DNA of 64,000 bases, taken from NCBI GenBank assembly GCA_947579605.1, contig OX388314.1, positions 18,659,982-18,723,981 of the forward strand, in the 5' to 3' direction. Position 1 is the stretch's first letter. Each line of letters opens with the position of its first letter. The notes under the pieces are model-generated. The model was not told the DNA's origin and ran no database searches. It saw only the letters and a program-made list of their open reading frames with translations. The stretch comes from Athripsodes cinereus. Its lineage: Eukaryota > Arthropoda > Insecta > Trichoptera > Leptoceridae. Positions 36,261-49,159 of this stretch are shown one piece after another. The position numbers and the translations under genes were made by a program.

Positions 36261-37615
36261 AATCTCTCTTTCAACGTATTCAACATTTCAGATATCTTCT
36301 GCTCATGGTCTTCCGCTCAGGTCAGGTAGTATCAGATTTCTCTGAATACCAGTGCATCATACAAAGCTCTACTCTTCCTCATTTATCACCCGTACCGCAA
36401 GACTTTGAAATGGACTTGCTTGTTGGTTAATCACCATAAGCCTATCAAAATAATGCATATGCCATCGCAACATTAAATCTCTTACCCTCTTCCCTCACCT
36501 CGCATCCACAGAGAGTACCAATTTTAATTTTGAACACCGTTGCTTTATATAAACATAAATATAAGGGTTGACTAAAAGATGTTTTATAACAAGTCTGCTC
36601 TTTGTCTTCTTATTGTTGGTGCGTTGTTTTATTTTTAGATTTGTGATAGCAAATTTTCGTATTTACGCTGCGACATATAATACAATTATTTTTACATTAT
36701 ATTTGCTGGCGAACCGAAATAAAATACCACATATTTAAAGGGCTTCATATTGTATGCAAAATCTTTATTGATACCAGCTGATGTTCGATAGTCCGATAGA
36801 TAGTAGATTTGAGAAACATTCGAATTCTATGGCAGCGCATCTGCTCCACCCCACGACAAAACAACATCGTTTTAACTGAAAGTATTTGAGACATATTTGG
36901 AGTTATTTATATTCAACTCCAGATTCATCTTTAAATGTAAGATTCCTATAAACAAAGCATTTTATTATCCATGAACAAATTCAATAGTCATGCATACTTA
37001 CGATCGAGCTCAAATATTTATGCGGTTAAAAACTATTCTTGTTAACAAATAAGTACCTACCTACCTTATTTATTGAAAAACAGATTCTGATTTCCATAAC
37101 ATGAAAACTTTTATATTTCAATTGGTCCATATTATTTTAATTTATTCATGCCTCGTTAAATAAGTTAAGGCTAATTGACTCGCCAAGTATTTAAATCCAA
37201 TAATTATTCTACGTATCTATTTATAAGTTTTTTCCTTTGAATTTAATTAATTTTGAAATGCTATAGCACTAGGGATTAAAAGCTGTAAGTTGTTGATATT
37301 ATTGAATAATTTAATTATTATAATAAATTTCTTACATCCTTATTTTCGATAAAAAAATCTCTAATTAAGTAATTTTCAGGTCCGAAATATCAGTAAAACT
37401 ACATCTTTTAGTTAAATATAAACATTATGTATAGTCAGTTTATTACTAGTGTATTTATTCGAGAATGTGGGGGAATATTAATGTTGGGTTAGTTAAAAAA
37501 ATATTGATCACGATTAAACAATCATGAGTAATATATTTATTAGAAAATTTATATAAAAATATAAAAGATTACCTATATTTTAGTACTGGAAACTGAAATG
37601 ACCGGAATGTTACCT
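36261..37615. other. No gene seen
   Basis: The first 280 bp may be upstream LINE sequence too damaged to align; the rest is AT-rich and unassigned. Confidence 0.45.
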
Positions 37616-37619
37616 ACAA

Positions 37620-37865
37620 AGAATAGGTCTCCCACTCTTGTCCGTAAGTTTTCGAGTGTCCTGTAAGAGGCAGGTGTTCGAAAAATAAAGCCATCAGCGT
37701 CTCAAATTCAGCGATGAGGTTTGCCACCCATCCTGATTGTATTTCTTTTTTTGTTGGCACAGAGAAGACGGCTTGCATTTTTATTACATGCAGTTGGTCT
37801 GCTATAGCTATCCCACTTGTGAGATATGCCGTGATGGTATAGGTAGTAGTAGTATGTTTCTTAAA
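37620..37865 (+). repeat. Dispersed repeat family X, copy 2
   Basis: The best-preserved copy: GGTCTCCCACTCTTGTCCG, TTCGAGTGTCCTGTAAGAG, TTCAGCGATGAGGTTTGCC, ACCCATCCTGATTGTATTTC, GGCACAGAGAAGACGGCTTG and TGAGATATGCCGTGATGG. No open frame shared between copies, so probably a non-coding (non-autonomous) element or a 3' UTR. Confidence 0.7.
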
Positions 37866-37894
37866 CTTAATGTGGCGCATGGTAAGTGCTGTGA

Positions 37895-37998
37895 ATACAT
37901 AGGTCTGGCGAAAATAGATCTCCCAGTCTTTATTTTATGTGAGTTTACGAGTGTCCTGTAAAAAACGGGTATTTGTAAAACATCCGTACACGACATTT
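37895..37998 (+). repeat. Dispersed repeat family X, partial copy 3
   Basis: ACATAGGTCTGGCGAAAATA, GATCTCCCAGTC, TTTACGAGTGTCCTGTAAA and GTATTTGTAAAACATCCG repeat the first third of copy 2, about 280 bp downstream in the same direction. Confidence 0.6.
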
Positions 37999-39705
37999 TC
38001 ATCCATGTTCATGTTTCTTACATGCTGCTTTATAGTCCGCTGGTCGTGAGAGTATAGATAGAAAAATCGAAATATATTAATTAAGACTGAAGTTCGATGT
38101 TTTATGCTTTCTTTAATAAATAAATATTTATTCATCTGGTTGAACATTCAAATATAATCAGCAAACGGCGTAAAGTAAAGTATAGTATCAAACAAAATAA
38201 TATTGCTCCCCATCTCTTATTACATCAGTAGTTAAACATTACTTAAAGAGTTGTTTGAAAAGAAATTACTCAGTAACAAGTTACAGCTAAACATTTCATT
38301 GCAAAGTAAAACCACCTTAATGTTTAATGGCTTTTATCTTTATTCCCTACTATTGTTGTCTGTTTTATTTATACTACAGCTCATTGTTCTAACTACCATC
38401 TTCTTAACAGCCATTTATACTTACCCTTACTGCCTACATTTTAGTGTTACAAGCGTAATGATATTAGTTAAGTAGTTTTACAGAGACACTAAAGTGGGCA
38501 ATGCTCTACTTTACACTATACTGCGTGCATGCTTACTAGTTAAATATTAGAATTAAAGATTCTTAATTAACTTTCCATTAACTTTAGAAACGTACCTACC
38601 CGGGATACCAATATTGCATATATTTACCAACTAGTATCTATTTTAAATTCACATTTCCCAAAAGTTTGAAAATCTAGAGAACTAATTAACACACCGTTCT
38701 CAGTAGTGAGAAGTTTTATGCATGTAGGCTTAGCGAAGATTTTGACACTTATGTTTGATAATATAAACCATTAATGTTCTAGTATAATGTGAAAAATATG
38801 GTTCGTGTAGTTTAATAATAATATTATCTCTTCCGATACGAAAACTGCCTGAAATATTCTACTTATCAGACATAAAAACAAATCTCACCTCTAAACTTGG
38901 CCCGAATACACTTCAAAAGATTAATATTTTGATTTAGTATGAAACAAAGATATCAGATCTGCAATTTGGCAAAAATACTGAATTTAAGGGAATGTTTTTG
39001 GCAACGTCCATTTGTGATTCAGCTATTTCTGCATCAGCATTTTATGAGATAATAATAATATAATACTTCTAACAAAGTTTGCAGATTAAAACGTGTTACA
39101 TATATACTTAATGCTTTTTGTACATTAATATTTTCTGTTAGATAAAACTAACATTTGCTAATTTAATTAATTTATTATGAAAGTTCATCCCAGTGTGCAC
39201 TTAATTATACCTTTGTGATGCCTTTTCCCACTGCACAAATAAGAAAAGTTTAAGACTTCATACATTGCACCATGCATTACACACCTTTCTAATTTAACTT
39301 CATACCTTCAGAAATTTCTCCCTTTACAGTTGCTATGAAAATGTACGTTAAAATTCTATGTCTTTTAGTATGTTCGACTTCGTGTTGTTATCCTGATACG
39401 CTCATAAAAAATTCTTACATACAAAACATCTTTAATTTAAGAAGTTAAATTTTAATATTCCTACCGTGGAGGTTGACTTTAATATTACCATGTCGTAAAA
39501 TGTTATCTTAAGTAATGAAATTATTCAATACATAATAAAATTACTAATTTAGTAGGTATGTGTGTCTTGTATAGAAATATTTGCATTAAGTCTTTCGTAT
39601 GAGTTGGTAAAAATAATATTACATAATAATAATAATAAAAATAATTGCACAAAAAAAAACATGACATCGTTACTACCTACTGAACACATAAATTTGTGCA
39701 ATAAC
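37999..39705. other. No gene seen
   Basis: AT-rich; short AAT run near 39625. Nothing supportable. Confidence 0.5.
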
Positions 39706-39706
39706 A

Positions 39707-39733
39707 GAAGCGCGATAACGTCCAACTAACCCA
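39707..39733 (-). repeat. Family Z LINE 3' end core
   Basis: AGCGCGATAACGTCCAACTAACCC, matching 28706-28731 apart from scattered changes. Confidence 0.5.
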
Positions 39734-39953
39734 TTTATGGAAAAAAAACATTAATTGGTTTTAGATTTACTTAAAAATTTTATAAGTAGGTACCTAGTGA
39801 TCTGGTTTCCTTATATAGTTTTTAGATTTTTTTTTTACCTTATATAAACATGGAGTTTTTCAAAATTTACGTCGACTCAATAAATACCTAATACATATTA
39901 CATATTATATTTATCGATGTTATTTTACAATCAACCACTGTATGTAAATTTAA

Positions 39954-40078
39954 CACACGAAACTACCATATAAGTCTTAGGAAAGACAACGTCACCTTAT
40001 TTGGTGTGCCTCGGATGGACACTGCCAAATAAGGTGACGCTATCTTATTTAAGTCTTATATTATGGCAGTTTCTTGTG
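39954..40078. mobile_element. 125-bp fold-back MITE flanked by TTAA
   Basis: Nearly the whole length is an inverted repeat. Left arm: CACACGAAACTACCATA..AAGTCTTA..CGTCACCTTATTTGG. Right arm, reverse-complemented: CACAAGAAACTGCCATA..AAGACTTA..CGTCACCTTATTTGG. The loop is about 20 bp (TGTGCCTCGGATGGACACTG). TTAA flanks both sides (39950-39953 and 40079-40082), suggesting a piggyBac-type target; as the outer bases are also near-palindromic, another target size is possible. Confidence 0.8.
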
Positions 40079-40259
40079 TTAAATTAACTTAATTTTATAT
40101 CTGTTAAAACACATAAAAATAGTTTGCCAACATTTGGCATCATTTATTAATATGGCCACCCTGCGTGGTACCACTACTTGTAATTTTTGAATGTGATAAT
40201 AAAACAGTCTGCGTTATACTCCCGTGGCGAATACTGTGTTTTATTTTCTAACTCATCTC

Positions 40260-41030
40260 TCCCTCATCAAACAATACCATCACGACACATCCCACAAGTG
40301 GACCAGCCACATATAACAAACATGCAAGCTGTTCTCTCCGTGCCAATATAAAATCAAGACATTCAGAATGGGTGGCAAACCTCATTGCTGAATTTAAGAT
40401 GTAAAATATCTTGTAACACTTCAAATATTACTTGTATTATTTCCTGAAGGAGAATGCAGAGAGTCAACACTTAAATACTAATTGGGCGCCAGGTGTACTC
40501 CTGAAGGTGTACACCGAGAGAGAGTTCAAAACACTGTTAGAAGTTCACAATTTATTATTATCACTTGACAACTGGTACAATAATCTTGGACAGCTATAGA
40601 GTAACCTTGGCCCTGGAAGGGCCACCGCGATTCTGCCTTTCAGTATGACGGGCTCCGTCATTTATACCCTTGACTCCGTACTGGACAGCTGATTGAGACC
40701 TTGGAAGTGGATAGTGTGGTGGTGGGAGATGTACCTTGGCCTTGGACTCCGCCTTCCTATTTCCGGTCGGAATGTTCTCGAAGGTTCTAGAAATTTCAGG
40801 AACATTCTGGAGGCTTCCATCAGTGAGACATCTATCGATGAACCTGGCAACTAATCAGGTACTTCCTTTGTTTTGACAGCGGCTGTCAGTCATGTTTGGC
40901 AGGTTATGTTATTATTATCTTATGTTGAAATTACGTGGTGTTACAATGTTTATTTTTTAAAACACCTGCTTTTTACGGGATGCTCGAATACATAGGGAGA
41001 AGAGTGGGAGACTAACTGTTTACCGGGTGT
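40260..41030 (-). repeat. Dispersed repeat family X, copy 4, split by an LTR
   Basis: Left part 40260-40410 (minus of CAGCAATGAGGTTTGCCACC..GGCACGGAGA..TGGGATGTGTCGTGATGG). Right part 40958-41030 (minus of GTCTCCCACTC..TATGTATTCGAG..GTAAAAAGCAGGTGTT). In the opposite order and strand these match copy 2. The 450-bp LTR and about 60 bp of neighbouring sequence lie between them. Confidence 0.65.
40494..40945 (-). mobile_element. LTR of a retrotransposon with adjacent primer-binding site
   Basis: On the minus strand the 452-bp segment starts TGTAACACCACG and ends AGGAGTACA (TG..CA ends). Two bases later comes TGGCGCCCAAT (about 40481-40491), which resembles the TGGCGCC-type tRNA primer-binding site of Gypsy-like elements. 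GC content is clearly above the surroundings. The second LTR and coding region are absent, so this is a 5' LTR remnant with a little leader sequence (to about 40430). Family unknown. Confidence 0.65.
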
Positions 41031-41035
41031 TCCAC

Positions 41036-42885
41036 GGGATTATTATAATTTATATTTCCAATATAAGAAATTTATTTCTTGAAAAATATTACTTCTATAC
41101 TTTATTTTAATTAACTACGTGTAATATTATTTTGTTGTTGTAATTATCAATGTATACTTTGTATTTATAAATAAAATAAAAAAAATGTATGCAAACATCA
41201 CAATTACATGAATTGTATGAGTAATAAATAATTATACTAGGTATTTTGTATTGTTAAAATGTATTTTTAGTGTTTACTTTATTCCTATGCGGAAACAAAA
41301 TACTAAAATTGTGCAAATACACAGTGCCTCGTTGTTGGTTCGTGTTTTTTACTTTATACATAAGTCAACTAATCTAAGAATTTATCAAAAGAATTCTTTA
41401 TTGTTTCAAGTACAATGTAGCTGTCTTCAGTACATGAAGCTTGCATACAATGTGCAGTAGCATTACAGTAAAACAAGAACAATCGTGTAAAGTAAATAAC
41501 GTGAAGTTCTTTTAAAATGCACCTTAATTAAGGAACTGAGAAAGTTTATACCTTGAAAAAAGGAATGTTGACTTCTGCAAGTTACATATAAGTACAAGCG
41601 TTTCATTGTACACTTTATACTTTACTTTTATACGTCATACAAACTGTAAAAACCTTTTCCTAGGAACTATTTATAATTTGCATGTACGTAGTTTAAAGCA
41701 CTTCTTTCTAGTAAAATCGTGAGGCAAAATAAGTAAAATTTTATACGGCGAAAAACACACTCAAAGATACACCCAACTTCTTCATCATATCCTAAGTACC
41801 TACTTTCTCCAGAGATTTCTGTCTAATGGTACCTATTGAAATATTAAATTAGAAATAAATTCATATTTTTTATTTATGTTTTTAATCTAGCTCGTGGACT
41901 TCTTAAGTATTTCTCCATGTGTTGAAGAATTCTCAGATATTTGAATGGAAAATTAAGATTTCGAACACTGCCGCCGACTCATTTCATTTTTAATTCGTAA
42001 GATTTTGCTTATTTAATATTGTTTGGAAGTATTATGAAATCGTATGAAACGTTCTGAGATATGAGGTTTTATGCACCAAAGTGATGTGTAATGGAGAGAT
42101 CTGATATCATAATTATGAAATATAGATACACTTCTCAATTTTTTCCACGAAAAATCATAGATGACATAAATATGTGTACAGAATTGCACGACACCAATGA
42201 AATAATATTAACTTATCAATAAATTACGTATTTTTCGACAACTAGGCACCTGTTACAAGTACTATCATCAAATAATTTAGTACACCATTACAATTAATGA
42301 TATAATGAAAATAATGATACTAATAACTTGAACATAAATTTGAACAAAGTCCTTGTTAGTATATAATAACACGTTGTTCAATTACTATAATAATTATCAT
42401 GGAAACAATAATTATTATCATGGTACAAATACAATTTAATTATAATATTATAGTAGGTATATATAATTTGACAAAACATTCGCAGATTGCCTCATAGAGA
42501 ATTAGTATTAATAATCTTATGTTTTCTGAAAACATAATTTAACTTGAACCAATAAATACTATTTACCTAGTAATTGTACTAGAAGGAATGAAATAAGGTC
42601 TTCAATAAATAATCAAAGAAAGCTATCGATATTACAAAGAAAAAATATCAGGGTAATGGGTACATTACTACATTGATACTTGTCATTTTAGTACGAAATT
42701 ATTTTTTAAATAGATTTGCTATTTATTATTTTGATATCTTTTTTTTAAATTTGGATATATATCCGATTATTGTATCTTTTATTTTTTATATATAATATGC
42801 ATTTTTATTGTCAGCTATTGTATCATTTTTATCTTTTTTTTAAGGCTATTGCAGCCGTTTATTGTATAGATAAATCATATTTTTT
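41036..42885. other. No gene seen
   Basis: AT-rich; ATAATTATCATGG repeats near 42390-42420. Nothing supportable. Confidence 0.5.
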
Positions 42886-42889
42886 CTTT

Positions 42890-43290
42890 ATGAAGCTGGA
42901 ACATGAAAGACACTGAATTGATGCTTTCGAGATGTGGTGTTGGAGAAGGTTACTACGCATACCATGGACAGCCCACAGAACGAATGTGTCAATCTTTACT
43001 GAGCTCCAGATAAAGACTCGACTGTCTGTAATAATTAAGCTTTTTCGGACATATTATAAGACGTGAGCCAGGCAATCTGGAAAAAAAATTGTCTAGTTGT
43101 CTCTAAGGAAGAAGAAGCAGAGGCCGAATACCAACGAGATGGTCAGATCATGTGAGAGATGCTGCACAGGGTACAGTTTTGTGAGGCGTTTAGGCAGGCG
43201 GAGGACAGGGCTCTGTGGAGGAGCTTTTCGCTTGGTTGGGGTCATGGTGGTCACGATCCTTAGCATTGAGGGACCGACTTGGAAGCAGAA
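42890..43290 (+). pseudogene. LINE family C C-terminal fragment, copy 1
   Basis: Frameshifted post-RT region: FEMWCWRRLLRIPWTAHRTN at the start, then a stretch encoding the G-H..R..L-E-K block (GACATATTATAAGACGTGAGCCAGGCAATCTGG), then AGAAGCAGAGGCCGAATACC (the R-G-R-x-P..W-x-D-H block), ending TTGAGGGACCGACTTGGAAG. It matches the copy at 49652-49972. Several indels; not open. Confidence 0.75.
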
Positions 43291-43503
43291 ATCATACTTT
43301 TTGATTATTTTTTTAAGATTGCTTGATTTGCACTACATTCTCATATAACTTATACAGTTAGCACCCTTGAGATCGGTTGGTCGTCCAATAGACACGTCTA
43401 ATTTGTTTTGGCTCGTAAGATTGCCATAAAAATTACAATATCACGCATATTAATTTTTGGCATATTAGATGATTGAAGATCATTATGAAAGATAAAGGGA
43501 GTT

Positions 43504-43538
43504 GTTCGTTATACAACATTTTACGTTGTATAACGAAC
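43504..43538. repeat. Perfect hairpin, 14-bp arms
   Basis: GTTCGTTATACAAC, a 7-base loop ATTTTAC, then its exact complement. No poly-T follows and no neighbouring gene needs a terminator; probably a MITE core. Confidence 0.75.
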
Positions 43539-43539
43539 T

Positions 43540-44310
43540 TGTATGTTGTATATTAAATCCTGCATTTCATCACCGGTTCCCGAACTAGATATACGATGGA
43601 GTAATTAAAATAAATATTGATTTCAATTATAATGCTCATATCAAATAATTGCATATTTATTCAATACGCGCCGCCCGCCGCTTGTTTCTGAATTGCTCAG
43701 ATAATAACGTAAACCAGGCTATTGAATTTCAATATTATATTTGGGAAATTCAAAGTAATTGTTAAATTAATCCTCCGTAAGTATATCCTGGATGATTTTG
43801 ATGTTGAAAGGTTTCATCAGTTTTAAACTAACAAGTAATGTATTCGTGGATATTGCATGTAATAAAATTATTATTTACATTTAAGTATACATTGTTGTTG
43901 TGAGTTATTAAATAAATTATTTTAGTAAAATATTATCTCCTTTATTATAATGATTCAGATTATCAAAATAATATATAATTTTTTTTGTTCATTAACATAA
44001 TAAATAAGGAGTCTTACTAGAAAATACGGTTTATGAGATACCATACACATTTATTAATAAGCTTATTGAATAAAACTAAATAAAATAGCTTAATATATTT
44101 CGTCTCAAAATTTTGCCGTGTTATTTCTTCTTTCTTGTTTATTATATAAACTTAACATAGTAAGGTATTACATTTTTTTTTTGTTTGTTTGTACATAAAT
44201 ATTGTTATTACAGATTTTTTGGTAAGTATAATTTTGTTTTTGTTTGTATATTCTAATACTAAAATATGGAATATAACGTAGAATATAAATTTATAAACGT
44301 AGAATGAACA
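43540..44310. other. No gene seen
   Basis: AT-rich; unassigned. Confidence 0.5.
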
Positions 44311-45515
44311 ACTTTTTAAGACTCTAAACCAGATAGGAATGAGTTATAAAGACAGAAGAGCAATCTGGAGCTTATACAAGAACAAAATGTCTGTGATTAA
44401 AAGCGGAGAGAGCTGCGCAGAAGCAAGGGTCGAACAAGGTGTGAGACAGGGATGCTCAATGTCGCCAGCTCTCTTTAACTGCTATATACAGAGAGCTATT
44501 GATGATCTCAGAGAAGAAATGAAGAACTGGACAGGAGTCAAAATAAATGGGAAAAAGGTCGACATGATTAGATATGCTGACGACATAGCACTGCTTGCAG
44601 ACTCCGAGATGGAGCTGAACGAAGCCTTATGAAAAATCGAAAGTACATATACTGTTGTCAAAGTACAACATGAAATTAAATAAAGACAAAACAAAATGTA
44701 TGGTCGTTGGAAAAGAGGAAGCGACTGCGAACATTGCCTTAAATGGAGTGAGCATCAAACAAGTAAGAGAATTCGTGTACTTGGGCAGCAGAATAAACCA
44801 AGATGGACGCTCCAAATCGGAAATTGTGAGCAGAATAAACCAGGCAAGGATTGCTTTTAACAAAAAATCTAAGATATTGGAATCCCCAAATATTGATTTA
44901 AGCGTAAGGAAGAACCTAACTAAAAAAAAATAAAAAAAAATAACGTTATAACGTTATCTAAAACCTAACCTAACTAACTAAACCTAACCTAACTAACTAA
45001 ACCTAACCTTATCTAAACCTAACCTAACCTAACCTAACCTAACCTAACCTAACCTAGCCTTTGTATGGAGCATTCTGCTTTATGGTTGCGAGACGTGGAC
45101 CATCAGCAAGAGTGAAAGCGGACGCGGCCTTTGAAATGTGGTGCTACAGACGCATGTTGAAGATCCATTGGTCAGAACACATCGAAAACGAAGAAGTTTT
45201 AACCAGGGTAGGCGAAAAAAGGCAACTTCTTAAGAGAATCGGCCAACAGCGAGCTAACTGGATTGGCCACAACATCAGGCACCCAGGACTATTCATCGCC
45301 ATTGCGAAGGGTAAGACCGAGGGGACAAATGGCAGAGGCCGACCAAGAGATGCGTATATGGACCAACTGAAGAGGGACATGAACTGTGGCTCATACGTAG
45401 AGCTGAAAAGACTCGCTGAGAATAGGGAGGAATGGAGAAGAAAGTCAAAACTCGTTGTAAACCAATCCAGTGGATTGAAACTCATTATATATAAATTTAT
45501 AAAAATCTATTTTTG
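44311..45515 (+). pseudogene. RTE-like LINE (family B), RT and C-terminal region with telomeric-repeat insertion
   Basis: RT block 44339-44632: MSYKDRRAIWSLYKNKMSVI, then GVRQGCSMSPALFNCYIQRA and MIRYADDIALLADSEMELNE with an intact YADD. After a frameshift near 44630, 44655-44933 gives NMKLNKDKTKCMVVGKEE and REFVYLGSRINQDGR..SVRKNLTK. After the repeat tract, FVWSILLYGCETWTIS, a second frameshift near 45110, then FEMWCYRRMLKIHWSEHIEN, WIGHNIRHPG, GRGRPRDAYMDQLKRDMNC and ENREEWRR, stopping at 45517-45519. The C-terminal half is repeated at 5545-5790. The endonuclease domain is missing. Clade by motif only. Confidence 0.85.
44925..45057. repeat. Interstitial telomeric (CCTAA)n tract inside the LINE ORF
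   Basis: Seven exact CCTAA units plus CCTAG (45018-45057) follow less regular CCTAA/CTAA units (44961-45017). The irregular part includes a 19-20 bp higher-order repeat, AAACCTAACCTAACTAACT twice. Before that come two runs of nine A and CGTTATAACGTTAT. The tract splits NLTK from AFVWSI in the RT ORF. The native LINE sequence at the left junction, AACCTAACTAAA (44913-44924), already resembles the repeat. TTAGG is the standard insect telomere unit. Confidence 0.93.
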
Positions 45516-45519
45516 GTAA

Positions 45520-48380
45520 AAAAAAATACAATTAAATTATACGATTTGGATATTTTTGTATACCAACTACTTATTCTGAAGTTGATTATTTACCAATAAT
45601 ATAAGTATACATATACTAACAGATATTTAATTATGTACCTACATATTATGTAGGTGGAATAGCAACGCCAACGTACTGTTAAAAATAATATGTTAAAAGA
45701 CATAATAGGTATATTCTGAAATATTTATGAATATAAAATTATATTTTTATGTGTTATATCGTATAAATCGTATTCCTTAAAAAAACAAAGATTTATAATA
45801 ATATGTTACAATAGTTTTTGGAATACTCTCCACGAATTTATTATCCTTAATTCTTTCTTCATTTTTTACATCACAAAGTAAACATAAAACTCCTTTTGTT
45901 TTATTTCTGTTTATCTTTGTACAAAGAAAATAAAAGATAAATACATTTTTATACTTTCGTGTGGTTAACATTACCCGTATAATGGACTTTGAATATTTCT
46001 GCCGTGGATTTACAATACATTGTAATAATAAGAAACATTCTCTTAACATAAGGGGTTGAAAAGAGTGGGTTGTTTGTTATAGAAATCAGAGGTTTCCAAT
46101 AATAATTCAATTATTTTTATTTGAAATTACATTTTTGTTTAAACTATTTGGCAATACCATTTGTAACAAAGAAACACACAATATTTTACTTACCAATACG
46201 CCTGTAAAGTACGTTACCTGTAATGTACGTTATGTAAAGAACTTTTTGCCTCATCCTGCAATACACAAAATACATATTTTTTTAATCTAACATTCTGAGC
46301 AGTCACTTCAAATTAACGAAATGAACTATTTTCAACTTTGATAAATATTAGGTATTCGTTCATTCACTCATTTGCCTATTAATGCTTTAACTTGGAGGAC
46401 AGGGTCAAGTGAGAGTAACAAAATTATTTATCAAAAAACTATAGGAAGCTGTCAAACTTCGTAAAATGATAATACCACGAGACGTACTCGTATGTAAAAA
46501 CATAATATTATCTGGTTGTCAATTCTTTACTCAAATATATTTTTCAAACAACAAATAACAATACATAGAATGTTTTTGGAACGGTTATCATCACAAAACG
46601 AGGAAGGAAAAGCTTCCTTAATATTCATCCACTTTATATTTCTTTATATTTTAAGGTCTTTTGTATCATTTTCCCATCTAAATTCATTTTTAGTATCGAC
46701 TTTGTTGTTTATAAAATAAAAATACTCGTAAAATAATCACGAGTCAAAGCATTGGTGCGCGATATCTTTTCATTGAGTATTTATGTTGGAAACCCTCTGT
46801 TTTCTTTCTTCGGTTTCTTTGAAGAGAGAAAAAAAAATGTTTACCATAAAATAACAAACTACAATATACCTACAACAATATAAAGCGAGGTAAATTTGAA
46901 CATTTTTGTAATATAGTGAAGCTGTACTGAAAAAATATTACATTTTACATTATTAATGAATACACAGATTCAAATGTTTATTTGCAAAAGTTTTTTGTAA
47001 GTTACAATTGGTTTCCATACTTTCATTTACTCAAATGTAGGTTCGTAAGCAAATACAGGCGTTTTTATGTATGTACGAGTACATATTTTTGTTTTTAGAA
47101 ACAAACCATAATTTCAGTATTTCGACTTGATTTTAACTACATACTTATAGGTTATACTTATTAACTACTTATAACTACCTACGATTGTGTGTTGTATAAA
47201 CATGTGTATAATAATTTGCTAATGTCAGAGGGAGACTTATATTGTGGTTGGAATGATTTCGTGATAATATTATGATAATACGAGTTGTACAGGGAAAGTG
47301 TTAGCAGAATAGGATTACGTAGGTAATTCAGTTTTGGTCATTTGGCCCACAGCACCAAAAGCAATCACAGTGATCGGTAATGGCGTTGTTATTATTATTA
47401 TTATTATTCCCACTATTCGATTATTAATTCAGATCCTCAAATGAGAGCTCAGCTCTCCAGAGTCCTCCAAATTAATCAAGTATGTCCGCACTCTCACCGC
47501 GCTACTGCAACCGAGTACTCTATAGTATTATCGTTACGAAAACAATTAGTGTTCCAAAAAGAGAAGCTTATTATTTTACTATGATTATTACTTTGCTTAA
47601 ATTCCTCAATTATCAAGTTTCATTTTTCTGAATTATTTTTATCTTTATTTTATATTCAATTGTAGTATAATTCAAACGGCATAGTCAATTTTATTGTTTT
47701 ACATTCTTTGTATTGATATTATATGAGTGAAAGAAATTAATTAATTAAAAAAACATTCATGAAAATATTATGATTCAAAATCAAAACAATTAAAAAAAGT
47801 ACTTTTATGTGTAATAGGATTTACAAAATATATCATTCTTAATAAAAAAATCTCTAAATAATTCGGTAAAAAAACACCTACAATATTTACTTTAATAAAA
47901 CAAAACTTGTCAGTATTTTGACTTAGCAAATATAAATTCTGTGGAATACTGCGTAAACAACAAATCATTGTGCTCTTTATTATAACCAAATTTTAAAATC
48001 CTAATGGATTTAAGTATATTTAAAATGAAAAAGTTACTCATATCACGTGATAACTTTTATTATCATTTCGGTTCGGATTTATCTTACTATGAACATTATT
48101 CAATCAAACTCGTTCGTTTAACGTTCGATTCATTAAAATGGCTAAAATTGAATATTCACAATATTATACGTTAGTATAATCGAACGTTTAGTTAATGATT
48201 CGTAACATGTGTTTCTAAAGTGGAATGTTAACATGAGTAAAAGTTTGATTATTAAATTTAACGATAAGTGTAAAACCGCCCCAAATGAGAATCCTACTTA
48301 TCCTGAAACATAAATGGTTGCCTAATGTAATTAGTCACGATTACATGGACTTCGAACTTACTGACGTAGGTGAATAATTA
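45520..48380. other. No gene seen
   Basis: AT-rich. A TTA run lies at about 47389-47408. No gene recognised. Confidence 0.5.
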
Positions 48381-48394
48381 TATATATATATATG

Positions 48395-48554
48395 AGGTGA
48401 AGGTTTTACTCCATTTCACTGCGTACAGTCGGGCAGAGACTTGGCTCTTGCCTTTGCATATGGGACGAGACACGGCCCGTCACCGGAATATGCAGATTGG
48501 ATTTGCAGAATAGGTGTTGTGTTTCTGCATTGTGTATGTGTATATATTGTATGT

Positions 48555-48587
<33 letters not shown>

Positions 48588-48660
48588 GACAATTTGTAAA
48601 GCGCCGTTTACTCATAACATGACCTCAAGGGCGCCGTTTATCGTATCCATCACCCGAAAC
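48395..48660. repeat. GC-raised patch with (AT)n microsatellite, unassigned
   Basis: GAGGTGAAGGTTTTACTCC.., CGGGCAGAGACTTGGC and GCGCCGTTTA (twice, 48602-48611 and 48631-48640) surround an AT run at about 48560-48586. Composition suggests transposon-derived DNA, but I recognise no family. Confidence 0.35.
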
Positions 48661-49159
48661 TATATAGGTGTTGTTATACTGTAAATAATAATTTACTAGC
48701 ATTGATGTTTCATTAGCGATATGTGTAATAATATTAGTTCATTAGCATATTGTGATTAACATTTGAGACTTGATTATTTGTACAAGGCACAAGGTTTATC
48801 TAATCTAATTGCTTTTGACAGTATCAGCTATCGTTTGATTAGAGGTTCGCTATTATTCTTAGTTTTGTTTAATGAGAACAACTTACCTTTAGGTGCATTC
48901 AATTGTCAACATTTCGTAGTAATGGATTTACACAAATAATGCTTGATAAATTGAATCAATCTCTTCCTGATACTTGATAATAATCGTATATATATATTAC
49001 CTTCATACTAAATTAGAACACTAAGTTTAATGTAAAAATATATTATTTTAAACTAATGAAAGTACCTAATCGAATTTAATCCATTGCCTTTAATTTCAGT
49101 TTTGTATTTTTAACGAAAAAAAAATCTATTAAAAAAAAATAACATAATTAAAAAAAATA

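Noticed and set aside
43504..43538. Transcription terminator
   Set aside because: Eukaryotic context, no adjacent gene and no T-run after the hairpin.
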